Below are positions 35,038-45,874 of a stretch of 64,000 nucleotides of DNA, piece by piece (position 1 is the stretch's first letter; the number at the start of each line of letters is the position of its first letter). The stretch is from Drosophila persimilis (taxonomy: Eukaryota; Arthropoda; Insecta; Diptera; Drosophilidae), in contig NW_020825294.1 in NCBI RefSeq assembly GCF_003286085.1, positions 15,894,501 to 15,958,500 on the forward strand. The letters run 5' to 3'. The translations under genes and the position numbers were made by a program. Under the pieces are notes generated by a model. It made no database searches, was not told where the DNA came from, and saw only the letters and a list, made by a program, of their open reading frames with translations.

Positions 35038-37865
35038 CTACCGCATGTTTAACTTTGTCATTCCAAGTAATTTAACAAAGTCGTAGTGTTTTTTCTTGCT
35101 TAAACATTTTGTTAGTAGATCTGCAACATTGCCTTTTGTCGATACGTATTCTAGTATAATTTCATTACATTCTACTTTTTCGCGAACAAAATGATACTTA
35201 ATATCAATGTGCTTCGTGCGTTTGTGATGTACCGGATTTTGAGCAATATGTTGCGAACTGATGTTGTCGCCATAGATGGTTTAAGGCTCTGTAACAGTTG
35301 ACCAACCAATCTCGTCGAGAAGTCTTCGTAAATAAATAGCCTCTTTAGCAGCCATAGATAGTGCTATGTATTCAGCTTCAGTGCTGCTCAACGCGACAAC
35401 ACTTTGCTTAGTTGAAGTCCAAGAAAAAGCACTGCCTGCTAGGAAGAATGCGTATCCACTATAAGATCTTCTATCGAGCCTGTCATTGGCCCAGTCAGCA
35501 TCAGCGAAACCTCTTACTGGTTCACCACACTTGCGGTATGAGATGCCCAAATTCTTCGTACCAGCCAGATACCTTAGAATGTGTTTTGCAGCCGTCTCGT
35601 GTTCTGCATGGGGATCAGTATTTCGTTGCGACAGTTTGCTTACTGCGTGCAAAATGTCCGGTCGGCTCAAGACTGCTAAATACATAAGGGAACCAATTAA
35701 TGACTGATATTGTGTTACATTTACCTTGACACAATTATCATCAATGCAGCCAACTTGATAGCCCGGGTCGAGCGGTGTGCTGACTGGACGGCACTTGCTC
35801 ATGCCATACGTGTCCAATAGTCCTTGAATATGCGATTTCTGGCAAAACGAAATCGAACCCTGTTCACCGCCTCGCTCAATTTCCATTCCTAGGAAAAAGT
35901 TTATGGGGCCGCCATCGTGCATCTTGAAGTTTGATGCGATCTTCTTCTTAATTACGGCTATGTCATTTTTGTTTGGACATGCGATAATTAAATCGTCGAC
36001 GTAGACTGCAATATAGCTGTATGTTTGCTCATCTTACTTGACGTACAAGCATGCCTCGTTCTTACATCTCTTGAAGCCCATGGTAGACAATACCTCGTCG
36101 AGCGTTTTGTTCCATACTCGCCCGGATTGCTTAAGTCCATAAAGTGCTTTACGCAGCTTTAGAACTTTTTCTGGATGATGCTTGTCGACAAAATTCTGAG
36201 GCTGCCTCATGTACACAGTCTCATGGAGTTTACTGTTCAGGTAAGCATTTGATATATCTACTTGATGCATATACAGCTGTTTTTCTGCAGCAATTGCGAA
36301 CAACATGCGAATGGTCTCGTACCGAATTACAGGTGAAAACGTTTCCCAATAATTTACTCCAAATTGTTGCCCACAGCCTTGAGCAACCAATCGAGATTTG
36401 AACTTCTCGATGAGACCATCCTTGTTTCTCTTAATTCGAAAAACCCATTTGGAACCAATGGCTTTTTGTCCTGGAGGGAGTTCACACAATGACCACGTGT
36501 TATTTTCCTGTAGAGCGTCGTATTCCGTTTGCATTGATTCTTTCCAATTTTGAGAATGATCGCCTTGCAATGCTTCAGCAACTGACTGCGGTGTCTCAGT
36601 GTCATCCATCTGATTTAGGAAACTATTGAGCACTGCCTGGTACTGCTTTTTCGGTCGCCCAGGTTGACCGCTGCGGATGATTTTTGGTCTGCCACGCCCA
36701 CGCTGTACTACATTCTCTTGTGGTGGCACCTCTTGACCACTCACGGAATTGTCGTCAGGTTCACTTGCGCTCAAAAACTCCTCCTCCACTTCGCTGGAGT
36801 CACTGCTGGAATTTGCATGATCAGCAATTAAAGGTGCATATGAGTGTTGATCAGGAACTTTAATTGACTCAAGGCGGAGTATATTTGTCATGAAATCGTC
36901 ATTTCGATCTGAAATACCACAATTCTCAATGCTTTTTGTGTCAATCTCACCTTCTATAAATTTCACATCACGCCTTTCAATTATTGTACGGTTCTCTCGA
37001 TCGTACAGGCGGTAAGCTTTTGCTGTAAAGGAGTAGCCGACAAAAATGTATTCTTTGCCTTTTGCCTTGAATTTGCTTCTTCTGGTCTTATCCAAAGCAA
37101 ATGCGCGAGATCCGAATACTCGCAGGTGTTTTACTGATGGCTTGCGTCCTTTCCAGGCTTCGAATGGTGTACCGCCACTTAAGGCTTTTGTGGGACATCT
37201 ATTTCGCAAGTAAACTGCCGTGGTAACAGCCTCTGCCCACAAGAACTCCTCCAGCTTTGCATGGATTAGCATACTTTTTGCCATCTCTACAATTGTTCGA
37301 TTGGCTCTCTCGGCTACACCGTTTTGCTGAGGGGTGTAGGGAACCATCAGTTGCCTTTGTATACCGCACTCGTTCAAAAAATCAGAAAATTCCTTATTTA
37401 CATATTCTGTGCCATTATGCGCACAGCCTTTATTTTGTTGCCCGTTTGGCATTCCACAAAACTTTTGAACATTTTGAATTTTTCGAAAACTTGGCTTTTC
37501 GCGTGCATAATGTACTTGCGCGAGTAGTCATAAATAAATGTCACAAAATAGCGATTTCCGCCGATCGATTTTACATTCATTGGGCCACATACATCTGTAT
37601 GCACTAGCTCAAGTACTTGCTCCGTTGTACGATTTAACTTCTGTTGAAACGGCAATGGACATATTTTTGCTCTGTTACATGTATCACAATTGATTTCCAT
37701 TTTCATATTTTCAAAGTTCATGCCATGAACAAGCTGTTTATCGTTCAACTGTTTTAAATCTTGGAAATTATGGTGGCCAAACCTATTATGCCAATTCATT
37801 GCAGGAGAAATTGTGTTCAACATATAAACTGCACTTTTTTCTGAGCACTGTTTGTACACATACAA
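35038..37865 (-). pseudogene. Element C pol: integrase, RT and RNase H, broken
   Basis: From 37865 the GAG-pre-integrase motif MNWHNRFGHHNF, the CX2C finger (CDTCNRAK) and VHTDVCGPM identify copia-type integrase. A frameshift near 37420 falls on the second catalytic aspartate, so the expected DNG reads HNG. RT follows: KWVFRIKRNKDG, DISNAYLNSKLHE, KALYGLKQS and the catalytic YVDDLII near 36000. RNase H has SWTSTKQSVVALSSTEAEY near 35390. There is an in-frame TAA at 36034-36036 just before YVDD, and another at 35281-35283. The frame then stays open to 35038. Each lesion is small. Confidence 0.88.
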
Positions 37866-37888
37866 ATTGTTTGCTTGCTTGGCTTTTA

Positions 37889-39016
37889 TTATTGTTTCTC
37901 CTTTTTATTTTTAATCAGTGCCACTTTTCCAATAAATGTAGTAGAATTCTCGAATTTAGCTGCTGTGCTCACTGAGAAAAAATTCATGTGTAATTCGGGG
38001 ACGTATAACACATTTTGCAAGTTTATTAAAATATTTTCACCCTGAATTGTAACATTGCCAGATCCGGGTGATGAGACGAATTTATTTGTAGCCAACATTA
38101 TCGATGTTTCCTTCTCGACATAGTTTAGGAACATTCTGCGATCGCAACACATGTGCGATGTTGCGCCACTATCTACGCACCAAACTCTCTTTTGCTGCTC
38201 TCCGACAAAACAGTGCATTAAACTGCTTGCCTGTTCTCTTTGTCCATTTGTTTTGCTACCCTTTTTCTTAGATCTGCACTCGCTTGCTCGATGACCAGTT
38301 TTTTCGCATTTGAAACATTTTCCCTTGAATTGTTGCTTTACGCCTGTGTTCCCGTCGTTCTTGGTTCCGTTATTCTCGACATTCTCGTTTTCTCGCGATC
38401 TGCGCTGTGTATGTGTGTATACTGCTTGTGTGGCCGAATGATTTTCGCGCTCAGCCTTCTCCTGTTTTCTGGTGCCTTCTTCCAGCATTTTTACTTTAAG
38501 AGCTTCAAATTTTGGCAGCTCGTCACGCGTTTCAATCACGACTACAAAATTTTCCCAAGATTCGGGCAAACTGCTCAATAACATGATGACTTTTAGCTCA
38601 TCGTGGAGTTTTATGTCCAGTTCCGCCAATTTTTCAATTGTCTCTACAAAAGAATTGACATAGGCGGACACATCATCGCCCTGCTGCATATTTAGTCGAA
38701 TAAGTTTTTGATAAAGTTGCACCTTTTGGATGGGGCCTTTTGGCATGTGGAGTTCCTTTAATTTTTTCCATATGGCTTCTGATGTTTCGCACGTCTTTAT
38801 GTGCACAAACTGCGATGCCTTAACATTTAAGGTTATGTACGCCATTGCTTTCTGATCCAATTTATTCCATTTCTCGACAGCTGCGGCATCTCCTCCACTG
38901 CCTTTTCCACAGACTACATCCCATAATTCTGTCATTACCAGGACACTTTTCATGGCCATATGCCATACACTGTAATTGCCCTCATCAAGTTTTTCGATTT
39001 GATTTGACAAATTCAT
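37889..39016 (-). CDS. Element C gag with protease start
   Basis: 375 codons from the ATG at 39016. The N-terminal UBN2-type Gag domain begins LDEGNYSVWHMAMKSVL and includes AIWKKLKELHMPKGPIQKVQ. A single zinc knuckle CFKCEKTGHRASEC (CX2CX4HX4C) lies at about residue 235. The copia aspartic protease motif WCVDSGATSHMC follows at about residue 280, then FFSVSTAAKF. The ORF ends at a stop in a lysine-rich stretch (37889), where a frame change to the integrase part (from 37865) should be. Gag and protease themselves look complete. Confidence 0.85.
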   Translation of the reverse strand: MNLSNQIEKLDEGNYSVWHMAMKSVLVMTELWDVVCGKGSGGDAAAVEKWNKLDQKAMAYITLNVKASQFVHIKTCETSEAIWKKLKELHMPKGPIQKVQLYQKLIRLNMQQGDDVSAYVNSFVETIEKLAELDIKLHDELKVIMLLSSLPESWENFVVVIETRDELPKFEALKVKMLEEGTRKQEKAERENHSATQAVYTHTQRRSRENENVENNGTKNDGNTGVKQQFKGKCFKCEKTGHRASECRSKKKGSKTNGQREQASSLMHCFVGEQQKRVWCVDSGATSHMCCDRRMFLNYVEKETSIMLATNKFVSSPGSGNVTIQGENILINLQNVLYVPELHMNFFSVSTAAKFENSTTFIGKVALIKNKKEKQ

Positions 39017-39128
39017 GTTGCTAATTGTTCCGCGTTAATGTGTGCACAAAATAACTGTTGACAATTTAGCACAACCGACACTCAAACCCAGACGCTTTTT
39101 AGTCTGTTATTAAGCCGACACAACGAAC

Positions 39129-39145
39129 TCTGGGCCCATAACCAA
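39129..39145 (-). other. Primer-binding region of element C (copia type, initiator tRNA-Met)
   Basis: On the minus strand, TTGGTTATGGGCCCAGA follows the 5' LTR end. Copia elements use the same TTATGGGCCCAG core to pair with an internal part of initiator tRNA-Met. Confidence 0.75.
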
Positions 39146-39352
39146 TGTTGGATATAATTGTACCGTTTTAGTTTACCGTTCTATATATAAGCGATATATA
39201 AAACGGAGCTGATACAAGAGACACGTAGTGGTTCGGTTAAACGTTTATTTGAGAGTGAGTAAAGTGGTATATACATTATGAGCACGATACAATACAGTGT
39301 TGCCAGATAATTGTTGCTTATTCAAACAATAGTATCGATTAAATTTTTAACA
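39146..39352 (-). repeat. Element C 5' LTR (right copy)
   Basis: 207 bp, followed by the ATATC duplication at 39353-39357. Confidence 0.93.
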
Positions 39353-39870
39353 ATATCCGCTGGCTAAAAACTTTTCTCCGCTGACATACACCGTATCTTC
39401 GCTGGCAGACAATTTATCTTCGCTGACGAACTAAGTTTCTCCGCTGACGAACTACGTCTCTCCGCTGGCAGAAAACTTAGCTCCGGTGTCGGGAAATTTA
39501 TATCCGCTGCCGGAAAACTTTTCTCCGCTGAGAGACATCTTAACTGCGCTGGCAGACAATTTATCTCCGCTGACGAACTAAGTTTTTCCGCTGACGAACT
39601 ACGTCTCTCCGCTGGCAGAAAACTTAACTCCGGTGTCGGGAAATTTATATCCGCTGGCTTAAAACTTTTCTCCGCTGATAGACACTTTATCTTCGCTAGC
39701 AGACAATTTGTCTCCGCTGACGAACTACGTCTCTCCTCTCCGCTGTCAGAAAACTTAGCTCCGGTGTCGGGAAATTTATATCCGCTGGCTAAAAACTTTT
39801 CTCCGCTGACAGACACCTTATCTCCGCTGGCAGAAAACTTAACTCCGGTGTCGGGAAATTAAAATCAGCT
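39353..39870 (+). repeat. 21-bp satellite, block 4
   Basis: About 25 monomers between elements C and D, with the same variants as in blocks 3 and 5. One 6-bp irregularity (ctctcctctcc) occurs near 39730. Confidence 0.93.
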
Positions 39871-41202
39871 TGTGACGGTGCTTCGGCCGGGGTATGCTCG
39901 TCGCGCCGGGTTCCACAGAAATTTGTTTGATCTCTGGTTGTGTTAGCTGAAAGAGAGTCTCGTGGTTCAAGAATAAGGCGGGCTTGGATCGGTAATAAAA
40001 GAGATAGAGTTAGTTTTATTGTTCTTATTGGTACACAGTTTGGTAGTTGCGCGGGTGTTTTTCTGCTGGCTCGTCCTTCGGGGTCGGCCTTCGGGTGGGC
40101 CGCACGTGGCGGATGGTTGCGTGCGGGACCGGGTAGTCGTCTGGTCGGATCGGCGGAGGTCTCCTGCGCTCCGCGGGGAAGAGTGTTGCGGAGGGTTAAT
40201 GCGCTCCGAGGAAGGATACTGTGGAGGAGGGTTAATACGCTCCGAGGAGAAATAGTGTTGCGGAGGGTTAATGCGCTCCGAGGAGAAATAATGTGGCGGA
40301 GGGTTAATGCGCTCCGAGGAGAATAATGTTGCGGAGGGTTAATGCGCTCCGAGGAGAATTAATGTTGCGGAGGGTTAATGCGCTCCGAGGAGAATTAATG
40401 TTGCGGAGGGTTAATGCGCTCCGAGGAGAATTAATATTGCGGAGGGTTAATGCGCTCCGAGGAGAATTAATGTTGCGGAGGGTTAATGCGCTCCGAGGAG
40501 AATTAATGTTGCGGAGGGTTAATGCGCTCCGAGGAGAGTTAATGTTGCGGAGGGTTAATGCCCTCCGAGGAGGATTAATGTTGCGGAGGGTTAATGCGCT
40601 CCGAGGAGAATTAATGTTTCGGAGGGTTAATGCGCTCCGAGGAGAATTAATGTTGCGAAGGGTTAATGCGCTCCGAGGAGAATTAATGCTGCGGAGGGTT
40701 AATGCGCTCCGAGGAGAAGAAAGGTGGCGGAGGTTTAATGCGCTCCGAGAAGGATGGATGCTTACCTCTCCACTGGCCGGAGCCGAACTGATGCTGATCG
40801 CTCTGGCGGAGCACCTTTTATTTCCAAAACGCGGCTGATCTTACTGTCTGTCCCTAGCGCGTTGTGCTGAGGGGGCCCTAACGCGTTTGTACGGACCGGC
40901 TGATAGTGTGCCCGTTGGCGCGTGGGTTATGGTCACACTTGGGCCGGTCAGCTGTGGGTGTGCCCGTGGCTGGCTATGCTACGGGCCCATTGGTGGGGAT
41001 CAGCTGTGGTTTGTTTGTTTGTATTGTTTGTTTATTTATATTTCTTTATTCTGTGGCAGGTCTTCATGTATTTGTCGCTTATGTTCTACTTATCCTATTA
41101 ATACTTATTTTCTAATCTTCATGGCTTGTCTTGGTGTTTCTATTGATGTGGTTTCGGTGTTTGTGGCGCCGGCGCTTGGTCTTCCTGGCGCTGGGCGTCA
41201 CA
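39871..41202 (-). repeat. Element D 3' LTR (left copy, 1332 bp)
   Basis: It begins TGTGACGG and ends GCGTCACA. It contains about 16 copies of the 36-bp minisatellite. The adjacent pyrimidine-rich strip (ctcccccctcctttccc, 41203-41219) is the complement of the polypurine tract. Confidence 0.9.
40180..40755 (+). repeat. 36-bp minisatellite in the left LTR of element D, about 16 copies
   Basis: The unit contains gcggagggttaatgcgctcc followed by a gaggagaatt stretch. Units in the middle are almost identical, and those at the edges are diverged. The 36-bp length keeps one frame open (heptad-like MLRRVNALRGEL translation), an artefact of the period. Confidence 0.93.
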
Positions 41203-41737
41203 CTCCCCCCTCCTTTCCCAGTGGAGCGTTGCCGCTTGACTTTGTTTGGAACCATGCGCTTATGCGGACATCTCCAGCTCGGCCGATCTTCACCCAACAC
41301 GCCTCCTGTTTCTCGTTCCAAAGTTTGAATCGTCGTTGAGTGTGTTTTGGGCGGTCGTGGAGTTTTGCTTTGACTAGTTCGATCGCCGTTGTCGCTAGTT
41401 CGAATTTTTCCGGGACATTCCATTCGCCCGGGGTGGTGCCTCTCTGGATGGGTTTCCGGGTTTCCGGTTCTGGTGTTGGCCGCTCGGGGTTTAGGTCCAG
41501 CACGTCCCGGTCGGACTCTTCGTCTTCCACTTGTTTTGACCAGGAAAGTTCCGGGCCTTGTTGTTCGCTGGTTTTTCGTGCCGTTTGTTCCTGTAGGTTG
41601 GCTTGGTTTGCCCAGCTGATCCTCTTTTTTGTTGGGATTACTTCCTTGTGCGTCGCTACTTGTTCTCCTTGAGTCTCGCGTTGTCCTGCCGTGGTTTCCA
41701 TTGTTTTGTTTGTTTCTGCTTTCCTGGGTGCTGACAC
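41198..41737 (-). CDS. Element D extra 3' ORF of unknown function
   Basis: 180 codons in the place where env or an accessory ORF would lie, after the integrase C-terminus. The N-terminal half is polar and low complexity (rich in Glu, Lys, Thr and Gln). The C-terminal half has a compact block with FELATTAIELVKAKLHDRP, RRFKLWNEKQEACWVKIG and GDVRISAWFQ. I see no signal peptide or transmembrane segment, so it is not a typical envelope. The stop codon is the TGA at the first bases of the 3' LTR. It may be a C-terminal continuation of pol in another frame. Function not recognised. Confidence 0.5.
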   Translation of the reverse strand: MSAPRKAETNKTMETTAGQRETQGEQVATHKEVIPTKKRISWANQANLQEQTARKTSEQQGPELSWSKQVEDEESDRDVLDLNPERPTPEPETRKPIQRGTTPGEWNVPEKFELATTAIELVKAKLHDRPKHTQRRFKLWNEKQEACWVKIGRAGDVRISAWFQTKSSGNAPLGKEGGV

Positions 41738-41754
41738 CTTTGTACCCTATACTT

Positions 41755-44480
41755 TCAGCTTGGTGGGGGGGCGTCCGGTAGTAGTTTTGCCGCTCGGTTT
41801 TTGTGGCTGGCCTGTGCCATCCTCTCTTTGAATTTTCGGGCCGACATGTTGAATTTCTCTTCTTTATTTTCCATCTGTCTGAAAAGGTAGAGAGAGGGCA
41901 TCGTTAATGTTTTTGCTTCCTCTATTTTTGCTGGTTTTAGTTGTGAGACGTGTGCCCTTAGTCTTTTGTTCGTTGTCGTATCTTGTACTGTTATGATCAC
42001 TGGAGAGGTTAGTTCGAGTACCTTACACGGACCGGTGTATTTCGGTTCTAGTTTCGCTGTTGTCTTGTCGATTTTTTTTTCGATAGTGGGTGCGTTCGTA
42101 CCCATACTAAGTCCCCTTTTTTTGGTTTCCATGCTCGCTTTCGCAAATTGTAATGTCTTGCTTGTTTTGCTGCTGCTTCTTCCATGTTTTGCCTGGCTAT
42201 TGTTTCTGTTTGTTTCCGTTTGTCGGTGTTTTCTTGGTTTGTTTGATTGTTGAACCCTGACCCTAGTGTTACCTCGTTAAATAGGTTGCCCGGCAATCTA
42301 AGTTCTCTCCCGAATATCAGGTATGCTTGACTAAACCCTGTTGCTTCTGACTTGCTGCTATTTATTGCTAGGGTTAGTTCGGGTAGTTGTTCGTCCCATT
42401 TGTTGTGTTTCCCTCCCGCGAATTGTGCGATCATCGTCTTTAGTGTTCGGTTCGCTCGTTCGGTTGGGTTTTCTTGTGGTGTGTATGGTGCCGTGAATTG
42501 TTGGGTGATGCCCCACGTTTTCATTACCTGTTTCGTCTTTCTGCTTGTAAATTGTACGCCGTTGTCTGAGATCACTCGCTTTGGTGCACCTCCCCTTGCC
42601 AGTATTTTTTCTCTGAACGCCTTTAGGAATGCGTCAGCCGTTGCGCTTCTTGCCGGTGTGACCTCCACCCATTTCGAAAATTTATCGATAAACACGATTA
42701 GTGCGGTGTTGCCGTGCGGCGATCTTGGGAGTGGTCCCACGAAATCGACGCATATTGTTTCCTATGGTGCGTTTGCGATTTTGGTCAGCATTTTGCCAGC
42801 CGCTGCTTGTTGCGATACCTTAAATGTTTGGCAGCTTTCGCATGGTCGGACGAATCGTGTTACGTCTCTGCTTAGCCCTGGCCAAAAATATCGCTGCCTT
42901 ATTCTGATTTTCGTGCGTCTGATCCCGAGATGTCCGGCTGTTGGGTTTGTTTGATTTTCGGTTAGTACCCTCTGTCTCTCTTGTTTTGGAACGCACAGTT
43001 TCCAGGGTTGGTCGTCTTCGTCGTTTTGGCTTGGTATGTGTCGGTATAATCTTCCGTGTTTTATGGTATAATCAGTAGCTTCTTTTGGTGTTATCTCTAC
43101 TTGGTTCCATTTGTTTTGATACCAAGCGCATTCTACGATTTCTGCTATTCGGGTTTCTTCGCGTGGTAAGCGGGAGAGTCCGTCCGCCACTGCGTTCAGC
43201 TTGCCTTTCCGATATCGTATTTCGAATGAGAATGGTTGCAGTCCCAATGCCCATCTTGCTACTCGTCCGGATGGGCTTTCGATGGAATTTAACAATTTGA
43301 GGGCTAGGTGAGCCGTAATTACGATAAATTGGTAGCCTTCTAGGTACATCCTCATCTTGTGTATACCCCAGTAGATGGCTAGGCATTCTTTTTCCGTTGC
43401 GGAGTATTTCGTTTCCTCGCTTTTGAGCTTGCGGCTTGCGTAGGAAATTACATGTTCTCCGTCTGCATCTTCCTGGGTCAACTCTGCTCCTAGGCCGCAG
43501 TCGCTTGCGTCTGTTTGCAATATGAATGTTTTTCTGAAGTCCGGGCATGCTAATATCGGTGCTTCCGTTAGACACAGCTTTAGGTCTTGGAAGCTGTTCT
43601 CCTGTGCTTCGCCCCACTCAAATTTTTGCCCCTTTTTTAGTAGGTCTTGCAGAGCTTTTGCCCGTTCGGTGTACGCTGGTACGAATCTGCGGTACCAAGA
43701 CGCCAGGCCCAAAAAACTATGCAGCTGTTTCAGTGTAGATGGTGTGGTGAGTTCTTTAATGGCCGCCACTTTATCTGGGTCTGTGTGTATTCCTTCCTCG
43801 CTCACCATGTGTCCTAGGTATTTAAGTTTCTTTTGAAAAAAGTGACATTTTGCTGCGTTAATGCGTAGGTTTGCTGTCCGTAGCCGTTCGAATACCGTTT
43901 TTAGTTTCTGCATGTGTTCAACTTTCGTCCGCCCAATTACGATTATGTCGTCTAGGTATGCGAAAGCGAATGGTTCCATGTCCGGTCCGATTACAGAGTC
44001 TAGGGCTCTTTGGAACGTAGCAGGTGCTGTTGTGAGCCCGAATGGCATGACCTTCCATTGGTACAATCCTCGCCCGGGAGCTGTAAAGGCTGTGTAGTGT
44101 CGGCTCTGTTTTTCCATTGGGATTTGCCAAACCCTGACTTTAAGTCGAGCGTGTTAATGTATTTAGCCTCTTTAAGCTGATTAAGAATAAAGTCCATCCG
44201 TGGTAATGGGTATCCATCCTTCTCTGTTTTTTCGTTTAACAGTCGGTAGTCCACGCAGACCCTCCAATCTCCAGTTTTCTTTTTTATGAGGACAATCGGT
44301 GAGCTGTATGGGCTGTGTGATGGTTCTATTAGATCTTGCTTTATGAGTTCGCTGATCTATTTGTTGATGATTTCCATTTGCGCTGGGTTTCTTGGGTAAT
44401 ACCTCTGTTTGACTGGTCTGTCATCTTTCAGAAATATCCGATGTTTCGTAATATTGCTCACCCCTTCAAGAGTGTTGGAT
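41755..44480 (-). pseudogene. Element D pol: RT, RNase H and integrase, broken
   Basis: The RT begins near 44340 (SPYSSPIVLIKKKTGDW, VDYRLLNEKTEKDGYPLPR) and passes a frameshift near 44135 into MPFGLTTAPATFQRALD. The catalytic AYLDDIIVIG lies near 43945. RNase H has LQTDASDCGLGAELTQ near 43500 and ATEKECLAIYW. Integrase has HLGIRRTKIRIRQRYFWPG and CESCQ, then VDFVGPLP, VISDNGVQF and the glutamate in PYTPQENPTERANR. Breaks: an upstream in-frame stop near 44357, the frameshift near 44135, a TAG at 42762-42764 just before integrase VDF, and a frameshift near 42100 before the C-terminal chromodomain-like tail (YTGPCKVLEL). Catalytic residues are otherwise present. Confidence 0.85.
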
Positions 44481-45821
44481 TTCTGTACCTCCGCTGTAAT
44501 CCATTTTTCGATTTCCTCGTCCGTTGGCTCTGTTACTGAATTTCTTGCGCGTTCCTCCTTTCTCTTTGGGTTTGGTTCCCCGTTGAAGTTTATTGTGGCT
44601 TCTCCGCACGTTATTGATGTGCCTGCATCCTTTAAGAATTATATTCCTAGTATGGGGGTGTCTGGTACCCCTGTCATGATTAGGAATGATTGGGTGGTTT
44701 CTTTTCCCCCTAGTTCTACTGTTAGTTGGATTCTTCGTGTTGTTCTCCGAGTGCTTCCATCCGCGAGACGGATTAATCTGTTTTCCACTCCATCGATACC
44801 TTCTCCTTTTAGTTTTTCGGCCGCCGGTTCCCAGCGTGTGTGTGTTTTCCGGTTGTTTTCTGCAGCAGTCTATTGTGCGCACTCCTTGTTTGTTGCAGGT
44901 CCAGCAGTACAGTACGGGTTGCCACATAGTTGCCACATCTTGCCAAGCTGGTTGGTCGTTTTGTGGATAATTCCATTGGCGCCCTGTAACCTGGGAGAGT
45001 CCGGCATCTGTAGTCAATTTTTTCGAATTCCTCTGTGATGATCATGAATTCTGACAGCGTTTGGAATTCTCTCCTCTTCACGTATAGTTTAAGCGGCAGC
45101 CGGCAGTTCTGGTATATTATTTCCAGTTTTTCCTCCTCTGTGTAGGTTCCGAACCTCATTAACTTCCTTATTTCTTGGATATAGTCTCGAACTGGTTCTG
45201 TTTCCGCTCTGCCACTTGTTTTGCCAGCTCCTCTTGGTATCTGGGGGATATGAAGTTCTCTTTTAGTCCGACCTTTGCATCCTCCCATGATGTGATTGGC
45301 GCTGGCTTTGTGTGCCACCAGTCTAGTGCGCTTTCTTCCAGAATTATCGGCATTGCGAATACGAGGTGGTCCGGTTCTACCCCGTAGGTTTCTGCTAATT
45401 TCTCCATCCTGCTAAGGAATTCTAGCAGCCCTCCTTTTCCTGTAAAGATCAGGTCCCACTTGCGTATTTTTTCTATTATCGCTACTGCTTCTGGTGATCC
45501 TTTCTTTATCTGTTTTGGAAATAGGGATTTCTTCCTGCCTGTCCTGGTCTCCCCTTGGCTCTCTTCCATTGTTGGTTTTTGTGGTACTCCTTTTGGTGAC
45601 TGTTGCCTTGGGCTCTTGGTTCTCGGGCTTTTCCCTCGTGTTTGGGTATTTGCTAGTTGTTCTAGCCTCTCTCGAATATGTATTGGGAGGTCTGTTCTCT
45701 CCGAAAATTGTAGTAGTTGTTTCTTTTGGGTTTCTAGTCCTTCCAGTTTCTCCAATCCGAATTCCTCGCAATAGTTTTGTAACTCCAGTTTCGTTGCTTG
45801 GTTTATCCATTGTTTTGCCAT
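44481..45821 (-). pseudogene. Element D gag and degenerate protease region
   Basis: The likely start is the ATG at 45821 (MAKQW). An upstream open frame to 45920 runs into the LTR. Residues about 8-40 (ATKLELQNYCEEFGLEKLEG) resemble a SAP motif, as in element A gag. A Lys/Thr/Ser-rich linker precedes the capsid part (LDWWHTKPAPITSWEDAKVGL). A frameshift near 45190 moves to a second frame containing EPVRDYIQEIRKLMRFG, and a further shift leads to a zinc-knuckle remnant CWTCNKQGVRTIDC, in which the expected His is Val. A protease-like tail (TPILGI then a stop, then FLKDAG) follows near 44640, but I cannot find the catalytic DT/SG. Confidence 0.65.
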
Positions 45822-45856
45822 CTTGACCTTTGAGATTATGCTTCTTATGCTACCAC

Positions 45857-45874
45857 AACCTGCTCGGGCGCCAC
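45857..45874 (-). other. Primer-binding site of element D (lysine tRNA type)
   Basis: On the minus strand, TGGCGCCCGAGCAGG follows the LTR end. It matches the Lys(UUU) type site with one change, and the match fades after about 15 bases. Confidence 0.7.

Larger units (their letters stand above)
34795..39352 (-). mobile_element. Element C: copia-like (Ty1/copia) LTR retrotransposon
   Basis: 4558 bp with 207-bp LTRs that differ at one base by my comparison (gattac versus gattaa near the right end). It has a copia-type primer site, gag, and pol in the copia order (integrase before RT). TGTTGG and TTAACA are the LTR ends. Excision restores the monomer. The near-identical LTRs indicate recent insertion, yet pol has several breaks. 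Confidence 0.93.

Noticed and set aside
40180-40838. Arginine-rich repeat protein ORF in the D LTR
   Set aside because: It is a translation of the 36-bp minisatellite inside an LTR. The frame is broken by 1-bp insertions in the other LTR.
41755-41755. Envelope gene in element D
   Set aside because: The ORF downstream of pol has no signal peptide, cleavage site or membrane segment.
44409-45038. Plus-strand frames opposite element D gag and pol, some with hydrophobic runs
   Set aside because: They are antisense shadows. The minus strand has recognisable RT, RNase H and integrase motifs.
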